Below, piece after piece: positions 15,101 to 43,695 of a DNA stretch of 64,000 nt. The position numbers and the translations under genes were made by a program. Source of the stretch: Puffinus mauretanicus. Its lineage: Eukaryota > Chordata > Aves > Procellariiformes > Procellariidae. The notes under the pieces are model-generated. The model was not told the DNA's origin, did not search any database, and was given only the letters and a program-made list of their open reading frames with translations. Location: the NCBI GenBank assembly GCA_023333565.1, contig JAJKFH010000482.1, forward strand, positions 177,450 to 241,449, given 5' to 3'. Numbering within the stretch: position 1 is the first letter of the stretch; each line of letters opens with the position of its first letter.

Positions 15101-17957
15101 CATCCCCATCCCGCCCCGGGATGGCGTGGGCTCACCAGGCAGACGCAGACGGTGCAGTTCCAGTCGGATGGGGAGAAAACGTCGCCCTCGGCCCGGGCCA
15201 CCCCCTCGTGCAGGCAGCCTGCAAGGCAGGCGGGTCAGGGGGGGCCGCCCCGGGCAGCGGGGCCGGGGGGGCCGGGGCTCACCTGCGCAGCTGGGGCAGC
15301 AGCCCCCCGCCGGGGCGGGCAACGGGTGGGAGCAGAGCACGGGACAGCTCACGGCCTCGCAGAGCACTCGTCCCCCCTGCAAGGGCACACGCCGGCTCAG
15401 CCCAACGCCAGGCTGGTGCGGCGGGGAGAGGCACGGGGAGGTCGGGGTGCTTACCTGGCAGGCGCAGCTCCGGCACCCCGGCTCTGTCCAGCGAGCGCCG
15501 GGCTCCCGAGGGGCCCCCCGGTACCAACAGCGAGGGGCCGATGGGGCGGAGGTACCGCGGGCTCCCACGGCACGCGGGGGTGGCTGGGTGGCCGGGGATG
15601 CCGGGGCGGGAGAGGAGGAAGGGAATTGGGTACCAGGAGCTGCGGGAGGGAGGTGGGGCGAGGGGGAGCCCCTGGGGACCAGGAGGGGTCCCCCAGAGCC
15701 AGGAGGGAGCAGGACAAGGGTGGGTGGATGCTGCAGGGACTGCAGGATGGGAGATGGGGCCAGGATGGATTTGGGGTAGCCTGGGAAGGAAGGAACAGAC
15801 GTCACTCGGGGCAGGCAGGGAGCTGGGGGCATCCCGCTCCGCTCCCCTGCCCTGGCCCGGAGAAGGAGACGGATACCTTCGCAGGAGACCCTGTCGCCGC
15901 TGAGCCGGTACCCGGGGCGGCAGGAGCAGAGGTAGCTGCCCGGCGTGTTGTGGCAAGCGTGCTGGCAGGCTCGGCGCTCTCCCGGTCGCCGGCATTCGTT
16001 GACATCTGGGGGACAAGGGGACTTGTCAGTGCCCGGGCAGGAGGTGCCGCACCCCGGGAAACGGCTCAGGAGGGAGCCCGGTGCACCGAGCCGTCCCCTC
16101 CAGCACGGCCCACGCAAGGATGAGGACAAGGCGGCAGCACCGAGCCGATGGGCTCAATGGCCACCTCCATCCCCTGGGCTTTGTGGCATGGAGAGGGAAG
16201 GGGGGGCCGGCACACGGTGCTCACCCACGCAGGAGTGCCGGTTCCCGTGGAGGTGGTAGCCGGGCCGGCAGGAGCAGCGGTAGCTGCCGATGCTGTTCTT
16301 GCAGCGGTGCTGGCACGGCGTGGCCAGGCACTCGTCCGTATCTGGGGGGGCAGAGACTGAGGGTCAGCAGCCCTGGCTGGCCCCCGCTTGCCCCCCGCGC
16401 GGCCCCCCAGCCCCCGCGCACCCTGGCAGCTGTGGCGGTCGGCGGAGAGCTGCATGCCGGGGCCGCACTCGCAGACGAAGCCACCCTCGGTGTTGACGCA
16501 GAGACCCTCGCAGGCAGCGCTCAGGCACTCGTCGATGTCTGGGGGCAAGAGAGGAGAGCTGGAAATGGGGGGCTGCCACCGCCAGCACCCCCCATCCCAC
16601 CGGGACCTCCCCATCCTGACTCACCGGTGCAGCGGACGCCGTTGGCCGTTTCCACCATGGAGAAGCCGAGGGGGCAGACACGGGCCACCTCCTGGCACCC
16701 ACCGTGGTTACAGGAGAGGTCACAGCCGTACTCCCCGCACGCCCCCGGTGGCTCTGAAACACGGACGGGGGTCCACAGGGCACCAACGCCACGCCAGAGC
16801 CCACCCACCCTCCCACCCCAGCCCTGCACTGTAGCACCCGCTCCCCGGATCCCCCAGGGTCTGCACCCTGCCCTGGGAGCACCCACACTCCTGCCAGGGA
16901 CGGGGACCGCGCCGGGGGACGCTGCAGGGAGAGGTGACAAGGAGCAACGTGCCCTGCTAGGAAAGCCCAGGGTCCCGGCTTTCGGCGCGAGCGGGTGGGT
17001 ACCTGGGCAGGTGATGCCCTGCTCTCCATCGGGGCACGAGCAGAGGTTGGGAGCGATGCACAAGCCGCTGCCGCAGCCGAAGGAGCAGAGCGCTGCGGGG
17101 AGCGGGGACAGGCGGCCGTCAGGAGGGTAAGGACCCCCACCCGCCCCCGCGCCCCCAGAGCCCGTACTCACGCAGGGTGCACTGCCCGCTGCCCGGAGAC
17201 AGCATCCACCCGGGGCAACATCCGCTGCCGAAGCCCGAGAAGCAGACGTGGGGCCCCACGCGGCGCCTGCACGACGGAGGAGAGGCTGAGGCCACCCTGC
17301 CCCGAGCCCCCCGGGCAGAGAGCAAAGGTCCCGGGGCAGCTCCTCCAGCCGGCGGGGAGCCCTCCGCCCCGGGAACGCGAGGACAGGGGGACAGAGAGGA
17401 GCGGTCACGACGTGCCCATGGCCACCCCATCCCCGGCAGCAGAGCACGGCATGGAGCCAGGGGAAGGCAGGCACGGGGCGAACTGGGGTGCAGTGTCACC
17501 CCAAAACAAGGTGGGACAGAGGCAGAGGACCGTGCCCCAGCTAGCCTGAACACCCCAGCACGCGGTACCGGGGGAGAAACGTCCCCCAGCAGGACACGGG
17601 GAGCAGGACAGGGATGCGGGGAGCAGGACCCCTGCGAGGGTCACGCTGCCCTGGTCCCGGCCACCCCTGGGCAGAGGGAGGGACGCGTGGGGTGCCAGCC
17701 CCTGCGGCTGGGATGGGAGGCACGGCCAGAGACCCGAAGGCAGCCGAGGGGGCGGATGGCCAGAGCTCGGCACGGCACGGCACGGCACGCTGCCGTCCCC
17801 AGGTGTAGCTGGAAGAGGGAGAAGGAAAAGGGGGGGGACCCGGCTACCTCTCCACGGCAAAGCTGGCCGGCTTCTTCCTCCCGGGGTACACCCTGCCCTG
17901 GCCGCCTGGGAGGAACAGGGACACACAGGCAGCCTGGAAGAGCAGCTCGACCAACAT
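12123..17957 (-). CDS. VWCE: von Willebrand factor C and EGF domain-containing protein
   Basis: Secreted modular protein of the chordin-like/VWC class. Twenty coding exons in transcript order: 17848-17957, 17172-17266, 17003-17092, 16625-16753, 16422-16538, 16225-16341, 15877-16005, 15455-15780, 15283-15376, 15136-15218, 14859-14946, 14654-14739, 14368-14485, 13909-13994, 13620-13716, 13368-13450, 13098-13188, 12924-13006, 12694-12784, 12123-12517. Frames close to 835 residues (human about 955, mostly a longer linker and tail). Signal peptide about 1-22; Cys-rich EGF-like N-terminus 37-98; EGF modules 99-141, 142-180 (DIDEC start), 181-219 (DTDEC) and 220-262 (DVNEC), the last three calcium-binding type; Pro-rich linker 263-355; six VWC modules between about 356 and 704 with CxxCxC and CCPxC motifs; a Ser/Pro tail. 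From VWC2 on, each VWC is built from one exon pair. An in-frame stop upstream (18039-18041) supports the chosen start. The least certain boundary is the acceptor of the last exon. Confidence 0.92.
12853..12919. repeat. Short GC-rich tandem repeat next to a VWCE splice donor
   Basis: Three to four copies of an 18-bp unit (GGGCACGGGCACCCCGCG and variants) lie in the intron between the two exons of the sixth VWC module, running to within a few bases of the donor of the exon at 12924-13006. Confidence 0.65.
14178..14355. repeat. Roughly 39-bp minisatellite in a VWCE intron
   Basis: Four to five imperfect copies carrying CATCCCACCCTCC and TGTCCCCAGGTGTCCCC segments occupy the intron between exons 13 and 14. 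The region is C-rich on the plus strand, so the VWCE pre-mRNA is G-rich here. Confidence 0.65.
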
Positions 17958-17995
17958 GACAGGCGGCTCCAGCCGGCGGCACGCTCCCAACGCCT

Positions 17996-18024
17996 GCCTT
18001 CCTGCCTGCCTTCCTGCCTGCCTC
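17996..18024. repeat. CCTG/CCTT tetranucleotide microsatellite
   Basis: Alternating CCTG and CCTT units lie about 40-65 bp upstream of the VWCE start codon, probably inside its 5' UTR. In the mRNA sense they read as CAGG/AAGG. Confidence 0.7.
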
Positions 18025-18032
18025 GGCGGCAC

Positions 18033-21000
18033 GGGCGCCTACCGCATGCTGGCCCTTGGCCCTGCTCCTCCTCCCGCCCGCCGGGCCGGGAACAATGCGG
18101 GGGGTGGAGGGAGGCGAGAGCGGGGAGCGCTGCGGGGGGAAGCCATCGGCACCCGGCTCTCCACCCACCCACCCACCCCGGCACGGGGGGACGCGCTGGC
18201 CCGGGGATGCTCGCCCCAAGGCTGGCTCGTTTGGCCGGGGCGAGCGGCTCCATCCCGGCCACGAGCGTGGCGGCTCTAGGACAGGGAAGGGGGGGTCCCC
18301 AATGCGGTGGGAAGCAGCAGCGAAAGCGTCCCCCCCTTCTCTCCTTTCCCACATCTGGCAAAGCTCCGGCATGGCCTCTCCCCACCCCTCCTCCTCCTCC
18401 TCCTGGCGGCACTGGGCCGCCTTCCCAGCCCTGCACAGGGACCCACCAAAGAGGAGCACGCAGCAGATAAAGGGGCCAAAGTGGAGCCGGGACGGTGGGG
18501 TGCACCCGGCAGGGAGAGGGGCGCGGGATGCTACGGGACACCCGCACAGCGGCGTCACCCCGCTCCGGGGCACGGGGTCACCCCCCAGCCAAACCCCCCC
18601 GGCCCCTCAACCCCTTCCCGGGGTAGGGGCTGAAGCGAAGGTCGCAGGCAGGTAAATGATTTATACCAGGGAGCAAAGGGCTGGCGCTGCCGGCCCCTGC
18701 TTCGTGCAGAGGTGGGGTCAATACCTGCAGCCTCGCTGGAGAGGGACCGACCCGCAGCCTCCAGCTCCCCATCCGGTGGGGATTTCCCCCAAAACTACAC
18801 CCCTGCCCAAGGGTTGGGGTCACCCAGCACAGCCCAGCCCCCGGCAGCACACAGCATCGCCCCCAGCACCGTCACCCCCTGCACGCTTAGAAATTAGAGT
18901 TACAGGGCGCTGGGTGGGGGGCACACGCCAGCTCTAGGGGTGCAGGAGCCCCAGTGCAGCCACGGCTCGGGGGGAGCAAGGAAGCCCCTGCCCTGGGGGG
19001 ACGTGACCCCAGCTCCCGGCCCGGGGAGGCGGCTGCACGAACAGGGCTGGAGCGTGGCCAGCGGCACGGGATGAACACCCGGCCCTGCCCCGGCCAGCAG
19101 CGTTTCCAACCCGGCCGCAGGAGGCTGTTTGCACAGAAAAAGGGGAAGCTGCCAGCATCGCGTCGGCACCAGCATCCCCAGTTTTGCTGGGGAAGGATAG
19201 CGCATACGGGAGCCGCGCAGAGCCAGGCGTGCCGGTCACCACGGGCTAGTGTGTTCCCTGGGATTCCCCAGTTTTGGTGAGGGGCCAAGGAATTAAGTGG
19301 CTCTGGGCAGGGGAACGCGGAACCCAAACACCCGAGCTAATAAAAACCCCGTCTGCTCGCAGCCAGCAGGAACACACAGTCCAGGCTCGTTGCAGAGGGT
19401 CACAGCCCGCTTCCCCCAGCCCTAAACAGCCTCTCTGGGCAGAGACATGTCCAAATATAGCCTTCTCCCTGCGACCTCCCCGAAGGAACCAGGGCTTGCC
19501 CAACAGTTAAGAGATGTTAGCGAGAGCTCAAGGATGCTTTCAGCACGAGCTGCCTTTCAGGACGCTGTCCACCTCTGGCTGCTGCAGGGAGGGAAGGATT
19601 TGGGGAAAAGCTGTGCTGACGCCCATCCGCCCGGAATGGGACTAGGGGGGCTCGTGGGATCTTCATGCTGTGGGTTGGGGATGGGGCTCGCACGCCGGGT
19701 GAGATCCAGCCAGGCTCAGATGGGGAGAGCAGAGCGAGCCACGGAGAGGACCAAGAGGAGGAGGAGGAGGAGGGCAGCCGGGGACTCCTCTGCCACCCTC
19801 ACGTGCATTTTGACAGTAACCCGTAGGCGAGGGCAGCAGTGAGCCAGGGCAGCCCCTGGCTTGGACAATTTACAGCATAAATCGACAAACGGAGACCAGG
19901 AGGATAATTATTAATCCGTACGCTGCACAGAGAACTGCTGCCCAGCGGGGAGTGAATCGTTCCTCCATGCACCCATGCTGCGCTCGAGGAGGGTGTGTTG
20001 GCAGAGGTGGGAGGCAGAGGTAGCCTCAGCGTGATCCCCCTTGCAGGGAGCGGCAGCCCAGGCCCTCGAGCTGCGAGTTACCAGCAGGAGAATTCAGCAT
20101 CGTTAGGGCTAATTGATGCTTGAGAAGGACCAGCCTGAGACCCTGCATCCGTCAACCTCATCCAACATCTGCTTCTTGCCAATTCCTGCAGGCAGACGAC
20201 CCTGCAGAGCTGCAGCCACAGGCGCCTCCTGCACTAACCCCCGCCCTGGGAGCGGCAGAGGGGCGGCCGGTCCCCCTCTTGCCCGCGGGGGAGAAGGTGG
20301 TGGAGCGGAGGACGAGTCTCCCTGTCACTCACGCAGCCAGGCTCAGCTCGCGGTCACAGGGAGCAAGAACAGCGGTAACGAGCATTCGGAGCGGGACGAT
20401 GAAGCAACAAGAGGCTGAAAAAGTCAAGCCCCGATCCCCCAGCTCCGCAGGGACACGGGACGACCGCTGGGGCGGACCCGAGGCTCACAAGGAAAAGGCA
20501 TGGGCTGTTCAAGAAGTGCTGCTGGCTCCCACCCGCTCTGCTAACGCCGGCCGCTGCCAGCGACAGGCACTCCCGGGGTCCCAGGAGGGTGGCGAGCGCT
20601 GCTGTGTCACTACACCGTCCCCTCTCCCACCTCCACGCGACTGCCACCACGCCGGCTGGGCCCACGCGCTGCTGAGAAGCGCTGCCGCAGCGGAGAGGCA
20701 AGCTGCAGAGACGCCTTTCTTCCGAAGGGATGTACACGGTCAAGGTATCCCCAAAAATCCAGCAAAAGATCTGCCTCCCTATCAGGGGCGCTCGGCCACA
20801 CCGCTGCCAACACGTTTGCACTACGCTGCACCAAGAGGCAAAACTAAAATTTCTTTCACGTCAAAGAAAAGCCATAAAAATGCATCTGGAAAACAGACAC
20901 GCGCCCCGGCACCTGCAGATCGATCCGCTGAGCCTCCTGCCCCCCACGCTGCTCTCGCCGACACCAAGCACGGGACCACGTTTCAACGTGGGGAGAGCGC

Positions 21001-21116
21001 CTTGGCTTGGGAAGGGGGGGTCACTCTGGCTGGCCACGGACACGGCTCCGCACAGCGGGTACCACCCACAGTCACGATGAGGAGCTCGGCGCCAGGAGAC
21101 AGACCTTTCCTCTTGG
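18033..21116. other. VWCE-DDB1 intergenic region
   Basis: About 3 kb separates the VWCE 5' end from the DDB1 poly(A) signal. The part near 18.0-18.5 kb is GC-rich and is the likely VWCE promoter, but no TATA box stands out. A GAG-rich microsatellite lies near 19755-19775. I see no exon-like open frame with splice signals, and no repeat family that I can name. Confidence 0.5.
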
Positions 21117-21121
21117 ACTAC

Positions 21122-21780
21122 TTTATTTGGTAAAACTCAGAAACCAACAACTGATCGAGCTTCCCAGAACTTCCCTCTCCGAGCGAGCCACAGATCCTGT
21201 GGAGAGAGGGGAGCGCGCCGTCCCGCTCAGCTTCGTCACCCAGATGTAGAGAAATCCTCCCCCTCCGCGCCCGCACGTCTCACCAGCCCCAGATGACTCC
21301 TCCAGCCCTCGCCCTCACCCTACAGGCAGCTTCGCTTCCTCTTCCAAAAAAACCACAACGAATCAAAAAGAACCAAAAACGAAACCGAAAGCAAAAAAAA
21401 AAAAAAAAAAAAAAAACCACCAAATAAAAGATACTAAAGACAACAGTGAAGAGTGAATCCAGGCAAGGGCACCGCATCGGCCGAGCGCTCCCGGTCGGTC
21501 ACCCAAGGAGAGCGACCAGCGAAGCCCAGTTCTGGGTCAGCAGCTGAGTCCGCAGGATTGACGGATCCAAGCAGGCGATGCCGTGGTGCCTGACCAACAC
21601 CCCCCAAGTCCCTAGCAAGCTGGCCCCCCTGCAGAGACTCCTTCCCCCACGTCCCCTCGGGCAAGGGCCCCCACCGCTGGTGTTCAGTGCAGCCGGCCAG
21701 GGGTCCCCAAGCTGCAGGTGGGGAAAAAGACTCCCTTGCTCTACGTGGAGGAAGGTGCTAGGGAACGACTCCGAATCCTG
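21122..21780 (-). other. DDB1: DDB1 3' untranslated region with poly(A) signal
   Basis: TTTATT at 21122-21127 is AATAAA on the minus strand, about 0.65 kb past the DDB1 stop codon. The UTR includes a pure 24-bp A run on the plus strand at 21393-21416, i.e. an oligo-U tract in DDB1 mRNA, preceded by an A-rich degenerate segment. Confidence 0.7.
21393..21416. repeat. 24-bp homopolymer A tract
   Basis: An uninterrupted A24 run on the plus strand inside the DDB1 3' UTR. No target-site duplication or retrocopy flanks it, so it looks like a simple homopolymer expansion. Confidence 0.85.
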
Positions 21781-38108
<16,328 letters not shown>

Positions 38109-38306
38109 GGCGGCGGCGGGCGGGGGTCGGTAGGCCGGAGCAGGAGCGGGGCAGGACGCAGGGCGCACCGGGAGCGGGGCCTGGCGCGGCCTCTCCGCCG
38201 CCGCCACCGCCCCTTCCGCCCGCCGCCGCCGAGACGTCAGCGGAAGGGGCCGCGCGGGGCCGCTCTAGGCGGGCGGGAGGACCCGGAGGAGCAGACGAGA
38301 GGGCAG
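38109..38306. promoter_or_regulatory. Divergent DDB1/TKFC CpG-island promoter
   Basis: Less than 200 bp separates the DDB1 start codon from the end of a likely non-coding TKFC first exon, which ends at 38306 before a GTGGGG donor. The interval is CpG-dense and TATA-less. It carries a CRE/ATF-like GACGTCA at 38233-38239 directly followed by an ETS-like CGGAAG at 38241-38246. The TKFC 5' UTR would splice to 39109, where CCCGACAG forms an acceptor upstream of the ATG. Exact start sites are inferred. Confidence 0.6.
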
Positions 38307-38324
38307 GTGGGGAAGGGGGATGCT

Positions 38325-38935
38325 CCGGGGGTCCTTGCTGGGGGGGGGGGGGATCTCCACTTGGGGGTGCACCCCCTGGTCCCCCCGCACCCCGGGGGAT
38401 GCCTGCTGGGGAGGGGATGCTCCCACCCCATAGCCCGGGGCGAGGTCCCCACTTAGGGGGTGCAGCCCCTCTGTTCCTTCCACTGCACCCCGGGAGGGGG
38501 CCCATGCTGGGAGGGGGGGTGCACGCCCCGGTCCCCCCACACCCCCCGAGAGGGGATCCCCGCTGGGGAGGGGGTGCAGCCACCCAAGTCCCGCGCTGGG
38601 AGGTGGTACCCGATGGTGGGGTGCAGCCACCCTGGTCCCCCCACACCCCAAAAGGGGGTCTCTGCTTGGGGGGGGTGCATCCACTCCGGTCCCCTCTGCC
38701 CCAGGGACGGTGCCCCCCCCCCTTCCCCTCTGCCCCAGGAGGGGTCCCTGCTCGGGGGGATGCTCCCCCCCAACCCAGGAGGGGATAACTGCTGGGGGGG
38801 TGCTCCCACCCTGGTCCCCTCCCACCCCAGGATGGGGTCCCTGCTTGGCGGGGTGCTCCCACCCTGGTCCCCCACCCCGTGAGGGGGTCCCTGCTATGGG
38901 GGTTGTCCCACGCACCCCGGAGGTGGTCCCCCATT
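38325..38935. repeat. Roughly 50-bp minisatellite in TKFC 5' UTR intron
   Basis: About ten imperfect copies share the order GGGTCCCTGCT, a G run, GTGCTCCCACC, CTGGTCCCCCCACACCCC. Copies differ in length of the G and C runs. The array fills most of the inferred intron between the non-coding first exon and the start-codon exon of TKFC. Confidence 0.8.
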
Positions 38936-39169
38936 TGGGGACGACGCTGAACCCAGCTCCCCCCTCTGATCAGGCACCCCATATCCCACCCCGTCCCCCT
39001 CCTGCCGTCCCCGTGCCAGGCCAGGCCGTCCCCGCGGGACCCCTGGGTGGGACGGGGGCCCGTCCTTGCCGGCGGCGGACCTTGCCCTCCCTCAGCCCCT
39101 CCCGACAGAGTTTGGGCTCGGAGCTGAAGGCTGCGCGGGATCCTGCGCCATCCCCACCGCGCCGCCCGC

Positions 39170-42100
39170 ATGGAGGTGAGCCCCGGGGCGGTGGGGAGCC
39201 CCCTGCTCCCCCCCACCCCTGTGGGGTTGGGGTGCCATCCCCGTGCCCCGCCACCGCCACCCCTCTGTGCCACCAGGTCCCCAAGAAGCTGGTAAACTCG
39301 GTGGCGGGCTGCGCCGATGACGCGCTGGCGGGACTGGTGGCCTGCAACCCTGGCCTCCGGCTCCTGCAGGGACACCGGGTGGTCCTGCGCGCCGACCTGG
39401 TGGCCATCCGGGGCCGGGTGGCCCTGCTTTCCGGGGGGGGCTCCGGCCACGAGCCCGCCCACGCAGGTGAGCCCCCCACCGCCGCGGGCCGGCTGCCCCC
39501 AGTGCAGCCCCAAGCGCTCCGTCCCGCTCCGCAGGGTACGTCGGGAAGGGCATGCTGACCGGCGTGGTGGCCGGCGCGGTCTTCACCTCTCCGGCCGTGG
39601 GCAGCATCCTGGCGGCCATCCGGGCAGTGATGCAGGCTGGCGCAGGTAGGGTGGCACAGCGGGACGTGGGTTGGGGCTTCATCCCCTGCCATGGCTTCAC
39701 CCCCCACCTCGCTGTCCCCCCCACAGCCGGGACCCTCCTGATCGTGAAGAACTACACCGGGGACCGGCTCAACTTCGGGCTGGCGCTGGAGCGGGCGCGA
39801 GCGGAAGGGGCCGACGTGCGGATGGTGGTGGTGGGGGACGACAGCGCCTTCGCCGCCCCGAAGAAAGCCGGGCGCCGCGGGCTGTGCGGCACCGTCCTCA
39901 TACACAAGGTCCGTAGGGTGCCGCTGGTGCCCAGGGTCCCCCCGCATTCCTGCGGGGATTTTGGGGGACGGGGCCCGGCGGTCCCTCGCTCACGGCTGCC
40001 CTTCGCAGGTGGCGGGGGCCCTGGCCGAGGCGGGAGCAAGCTTGAACGAGATTGTTGAGAAGGTGTCAGCGGCCGCCAAAGCCATGGGTACACACGCGGG
40101 ACCCCTTGCTGCCCTGTGGGGACCCCCAGGGGTGCTGTGCCTTGTCCCCCATCCCCATTCCCCCCATCCCTCTTGGCACTTCACAGCCTCGGGGCAAATC
40201 AGAGCCCCCTCATGCCCTCCACCAGCCCCAAATCCCCCAGACTTAACCCCATCTTCCCTCCCCATGCAGGTACCCTGGGTCTCAGCCTGTCCCCCTGCAG
40301 CGTCCCGGGGTCCAAGCCCACCTTCCAGCTGGCTGACGATGAGATGGAGCTGGGCCTGGGTGAGGAGCCGCCCCCTCCCCGTGTCCCCCCCCATGCCCTG
40401 GCGGGGGCTGAGTGCCCCCTGTCCCCCATGGGGCAGGCATTGCCTGGCACGGGAGGTGCCCGCAGCCTGGGGTGATGCCGCCCCATCTCCGCAGGGATCC
40501 ACGGCGAGGCAGGCGTGCGCAGGATGAAGGTGAGTGGAGCCCCGCTGTCCCCCTTCCTTGTCCCGCTCCCCACACCCCCCGGCTCTGCCCTCATGGCCCC
40601 CCTGTGCCCCCCAGATTCTGCCGGCAGACGAGGCGGTGGAGACGATGCTGGCGCACATGACGGACCCCTCCAACGCCTCCCGCCTGCCCCTGAACCCCGG
40701 TGAGCCCCCCCTGGCCCGCTGTGGCCGCCCCCGGACCCCGTGGGCGGGGGTCTCATTCTGCTCCCTACCCTGCAGGAGCTTCTGTGGTGCTGGTGGTGAA
40801 CAACCTGGGCGGGCTGTCCTGCCTGGAGCTGGGCATCGTGGCCGGCGCAGCCGTGCGCTGCCTGGGTGAGTGCAGGGGGGTCTTGGGGCACCATTCCCTG
40901 GCTCTGGCCCTTCTGCTCCTGAGGACCCTTCCTGCAACCCCCCCTTGCTCATGGACCGCCCCCCGTCCCCGCAGAGAGCCAGGGCATCCACGTTGCCCGG
41001 GCTTTGGTGGGCTCCTTCATGACGGCGCTGGAGATGGCCGGGGTCTCCCTCACCCTCATGCTGGTGGACGAGGAGCTTGTGGGGCTGATCGGTGAGTGCC
41101 CGCCGGCGGGGATGCAGCACTGGATGGGGACGCAGGGGGTGCTGGCACTGGGTGACGGCGAGGTGTCCCGAGGTGCCCTGGAGCTGGATGCTGGCTGCCT
41201 GCACAGGCGGGGCTGCCGGACGTTTTGGCAAGGATCCGGCAGGGTTCCGGGCACTCCTTTCTCTTTTGCCTCCTGCTACTCCAGACGCCAAGACCACGGC
41301 CATGGCTTGGCCCAACCTGGCCGCGGCACCTGCGACGAGCCAGAGACAGGAGGTGCCGGCACCGAAGGAGGGACCAGAGACCGCACAGCGTGAGACCAGC
41401 ATGGGTACGGGCAGCCCCGGGGAGCTCGAGTCCCCCAGGAGCTGTCACCTCCCCGTGCCTCGGTTTCCCTGTCTCTCCCGGGGATGGGCAGGGGTGACGT
41501 CTCCTCCCCACAGGGCCTGACGCAGCACGGGTGCAGCTGGTCCTGGAGCGGGTGTGCAGCACCCTGCTCGACATGCAGGACAAGCTCAACGAGCTGGACC
41601 GCGCGGCGGGCGACGGGGACTGCGGCCACACGCACGCCCGGGCTGCCCGAGGTGGGTGCTGGCACCCTGGGGAGTGCTGGGGGGGCCATCAGCAGGGGAC
41701 TTGTGGGGAGAGGGTACCCCAGCCATCGCATCCCAGGAGTGGGGTCTTCCCTGGGACATTCCTTCTCAGGGAGTGGGGAACCCTGAGCTGTTCCCTCCGG
41801 CTGGGGAGCAGGATCTGCCCCCGAGCTGCCCCTCCCTGGGGTACAAGGTCCCCCCCAGCTGTCCCTTCCTGGAGGACAGGGTCCCCACACCCTGGGACTC
41901 GCGACCCTAAAACATCTCTGCTCCCAGTAGCAGCTGCCTCAAGGCATGGGGGGAGTCCCTGCTTGTCCCTAAGTGACAGAGATCCCCAGGTGCCCCTGGG
42001 GCACTTGGGGGTCCCCGGCTGCCCCCAGGGGAGATGGGGGTCCCCGGGGCCCCATGGGTCAGCTGAGGGAAGCATCCCAGCCCATTCTGGCCTCCGCCCC

Positions 42101-43015
42101 TGCAGCCATCCAGGAGTGGGTGCGCGCCCGGCCCCCGCCGGCAGCCCCGGCCCAGCTCCTCTCCGCCTTGGCCGACCTGCTGCTGGAGAAGATGGGTGGC
42201 TCCTCTGGCGCGGTGAGCGCAGGGCGAGAGGAGGGGGTGTGGGTCTGGCTTGTCGCCCCGTGGGACCCTGGCTGTGCCACCTCCGTGGGCGGTGACGAGG
42301 ATGGTGTCCTGGCAGCTCTACGGGCTGTTCCTGACGGCGGCCGCCCGGGCCCTGCTCAACCGCAACGACCTCCCAACGTGGGCTGACGCCATGGATGCTG
42401 GCATCGAAGCCATGCAGCGGTGAGTGCCGCGGGCTGCGGGACCCCTGGGCCCTCCACGGGACCCCCAGTCCCTTTGCAAGTCCCTGACAACCCCCTGCAC
42501 CCCGTGCAGGTACGGAGGAGCTGCGCCGGGGGACAGGACGATGGTGAGTTGCTGACATCCCGGGGGACGTGGCACAGAGCCACCCCACTGCCCATGAGCC
42601 ACAGGGGCTGCCGGCCTGGCCACGGCCCTGGCTCTCAGCCCCCCTTCCCCGTCTCTCCCAGCTGGACTCGCTGTGTGCTGCAGCGCAGGCTCTGCACGCC
42701 CTGCGCAGCCCCGGCGCTGACCTGCTGCCGGTGCTGGCCGCCGCCGTGCAGGTACGGGGCGGGGGGGAGCCTGGCAGGCAGAGCCCAGAGCGGGCAGTCC
42801 GGAGCCGGGCTGGCAGGGGAACGGGATAGGAATCCCCGCGCATCCCATTTTTTCCCCGGCAGAGCGCGGAGGCCGCGGCGGAGGCCACCAGGCAGATGGA
42901 GGCCGGGGCGGGCAGAGCCAGCTACATCAGCTCGGCCCAGCTGCTGCAGCCCGACCCGGGGGCAGTGGCGGTGGCGGCCGTGCTGCGGGCCGTGCTGGAG
43001 GGGCTGCGGAGCTGA
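39170..43015 (+). CDS. TKFC: Triokinase/FMN cyclase (dihydroxyacetone kinase family)
   Basis: Phosphorylates dihydroxyacetone and D-glyceraldehyde with ATP, feeding fructose carbon into glycolysis; also releases cyclic FMN from FAD. Cytosolic. Seventeen coding exons: 39170-39175, 39277-39466, 39535-39645, 39727-39908, 40009-40087, 40270-40359, 40495-40529, 40615-40699, 40776-40865, 40975-41091, 41285-41404, 41514-41651, 42106-42212, 42316-42419, 42510-42543, 42662-42751, 42863-43015. They total 1731 nt, 576 residues (human 575). The DhaK domain (about 9-340) has the [13 protein letters not shown] substrate loop at 54-66 and the covalent substrate histidine as H222 in GIHGEAG. A Thr/Pro/Glu-rich linker (about 335-370) follows. 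The DhaL ATP-binding domain starts near 372 with the metal-binding GDGDCG at 401-406. The first coding exon encodes only Met-Glu. Transcription probably starts in the promoter shared with DDB1. Confidence 0.95.
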
Positions 43016-43092
43016 GGGGCAGGTGGCCCTCGGCCACCCCCCTGCGGCTTCAGCGGTGACGGGGGACTTGGCAGCACGCCCCACGTACCCCC

Positions 43093-43098
43093 AATAAA
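43093..43098 (+). terminator. TKFC: TKFC polyadenylation signal
   Basis: AATAAA lies 78 bp after the TKFC stop codon. The opposing CYB561A3 poly(A) signal is only about 0.6 kb away, so the two 3' ends converge without overlap. Confidence 0.85.
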
Positions 43099-43695
43099 CC
43101 TTTGTGGCCCCCCTAAGCTGGCCCAGCCCTTACCATGCAAGGGACAGGACGGTGGGGACATCAGCTGGTGGGGATGCACCCACTGTGTCCAGGACGTGTC
43201 CCCACGTGAAGGGGGATAGGAGCAGAGATCCAGCCCGTCCTGTGCTCCAGCGTGAGCGTGACTGCTGGGGAGGAAGGAAGCTGCTGGGTCGGCCACGAGC
43301 CCTCCCCACTGGGTGCTGGGAGGGGAAACCACAGGGCTCACATGGCCCCAGGCGTGTGGCCTTGGAGGAGCCTCTGGGAAAGGGACAAAGAAGAACCAGG
43401 GGATGGGGCAGAGCCTGCCCTGCGGCATGGGGTGGCCCCAAGCTGGGGCAAGGGCCTGGGGTGAGCAGGGGGACCCGCCAGCGTGAGCCCAGGCTGCCAG
43501 GGAGCTCCAGCTACCGGCGGCGGAGGGCAGGGTAGGAGCCAGCGAGCGTAAGAGGGGGCAGGGACCCCAGGCAGCGTGGCTGGGCTCGGCCAGCACCGGG
43601 ATCTGCTCCCCGAGCATCCACCTCTCCCACCCCATCTCCCGGGGCCCTCCTTGTCCCCAAGGATGCGGGTGCAGGAGCGCTGCAGAAGCCAGCGA

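Noticed and set aside
13694..16123. A plus-strand open frame of about 800 codons
   Set aside because: It is antisense to the VWCE exons, low-complexity Gly/Arg/Pro-rich, and exists because the GC-rich sequence has few stops. It has no domain or splice structure.
21393..21416. The poly(A) tail of a processed retrocopy
   Set aside because: There is no coding sequence, poly(A) signal or target-site duplication in front of the A run, and it lies within the DDB1 3' UTR.
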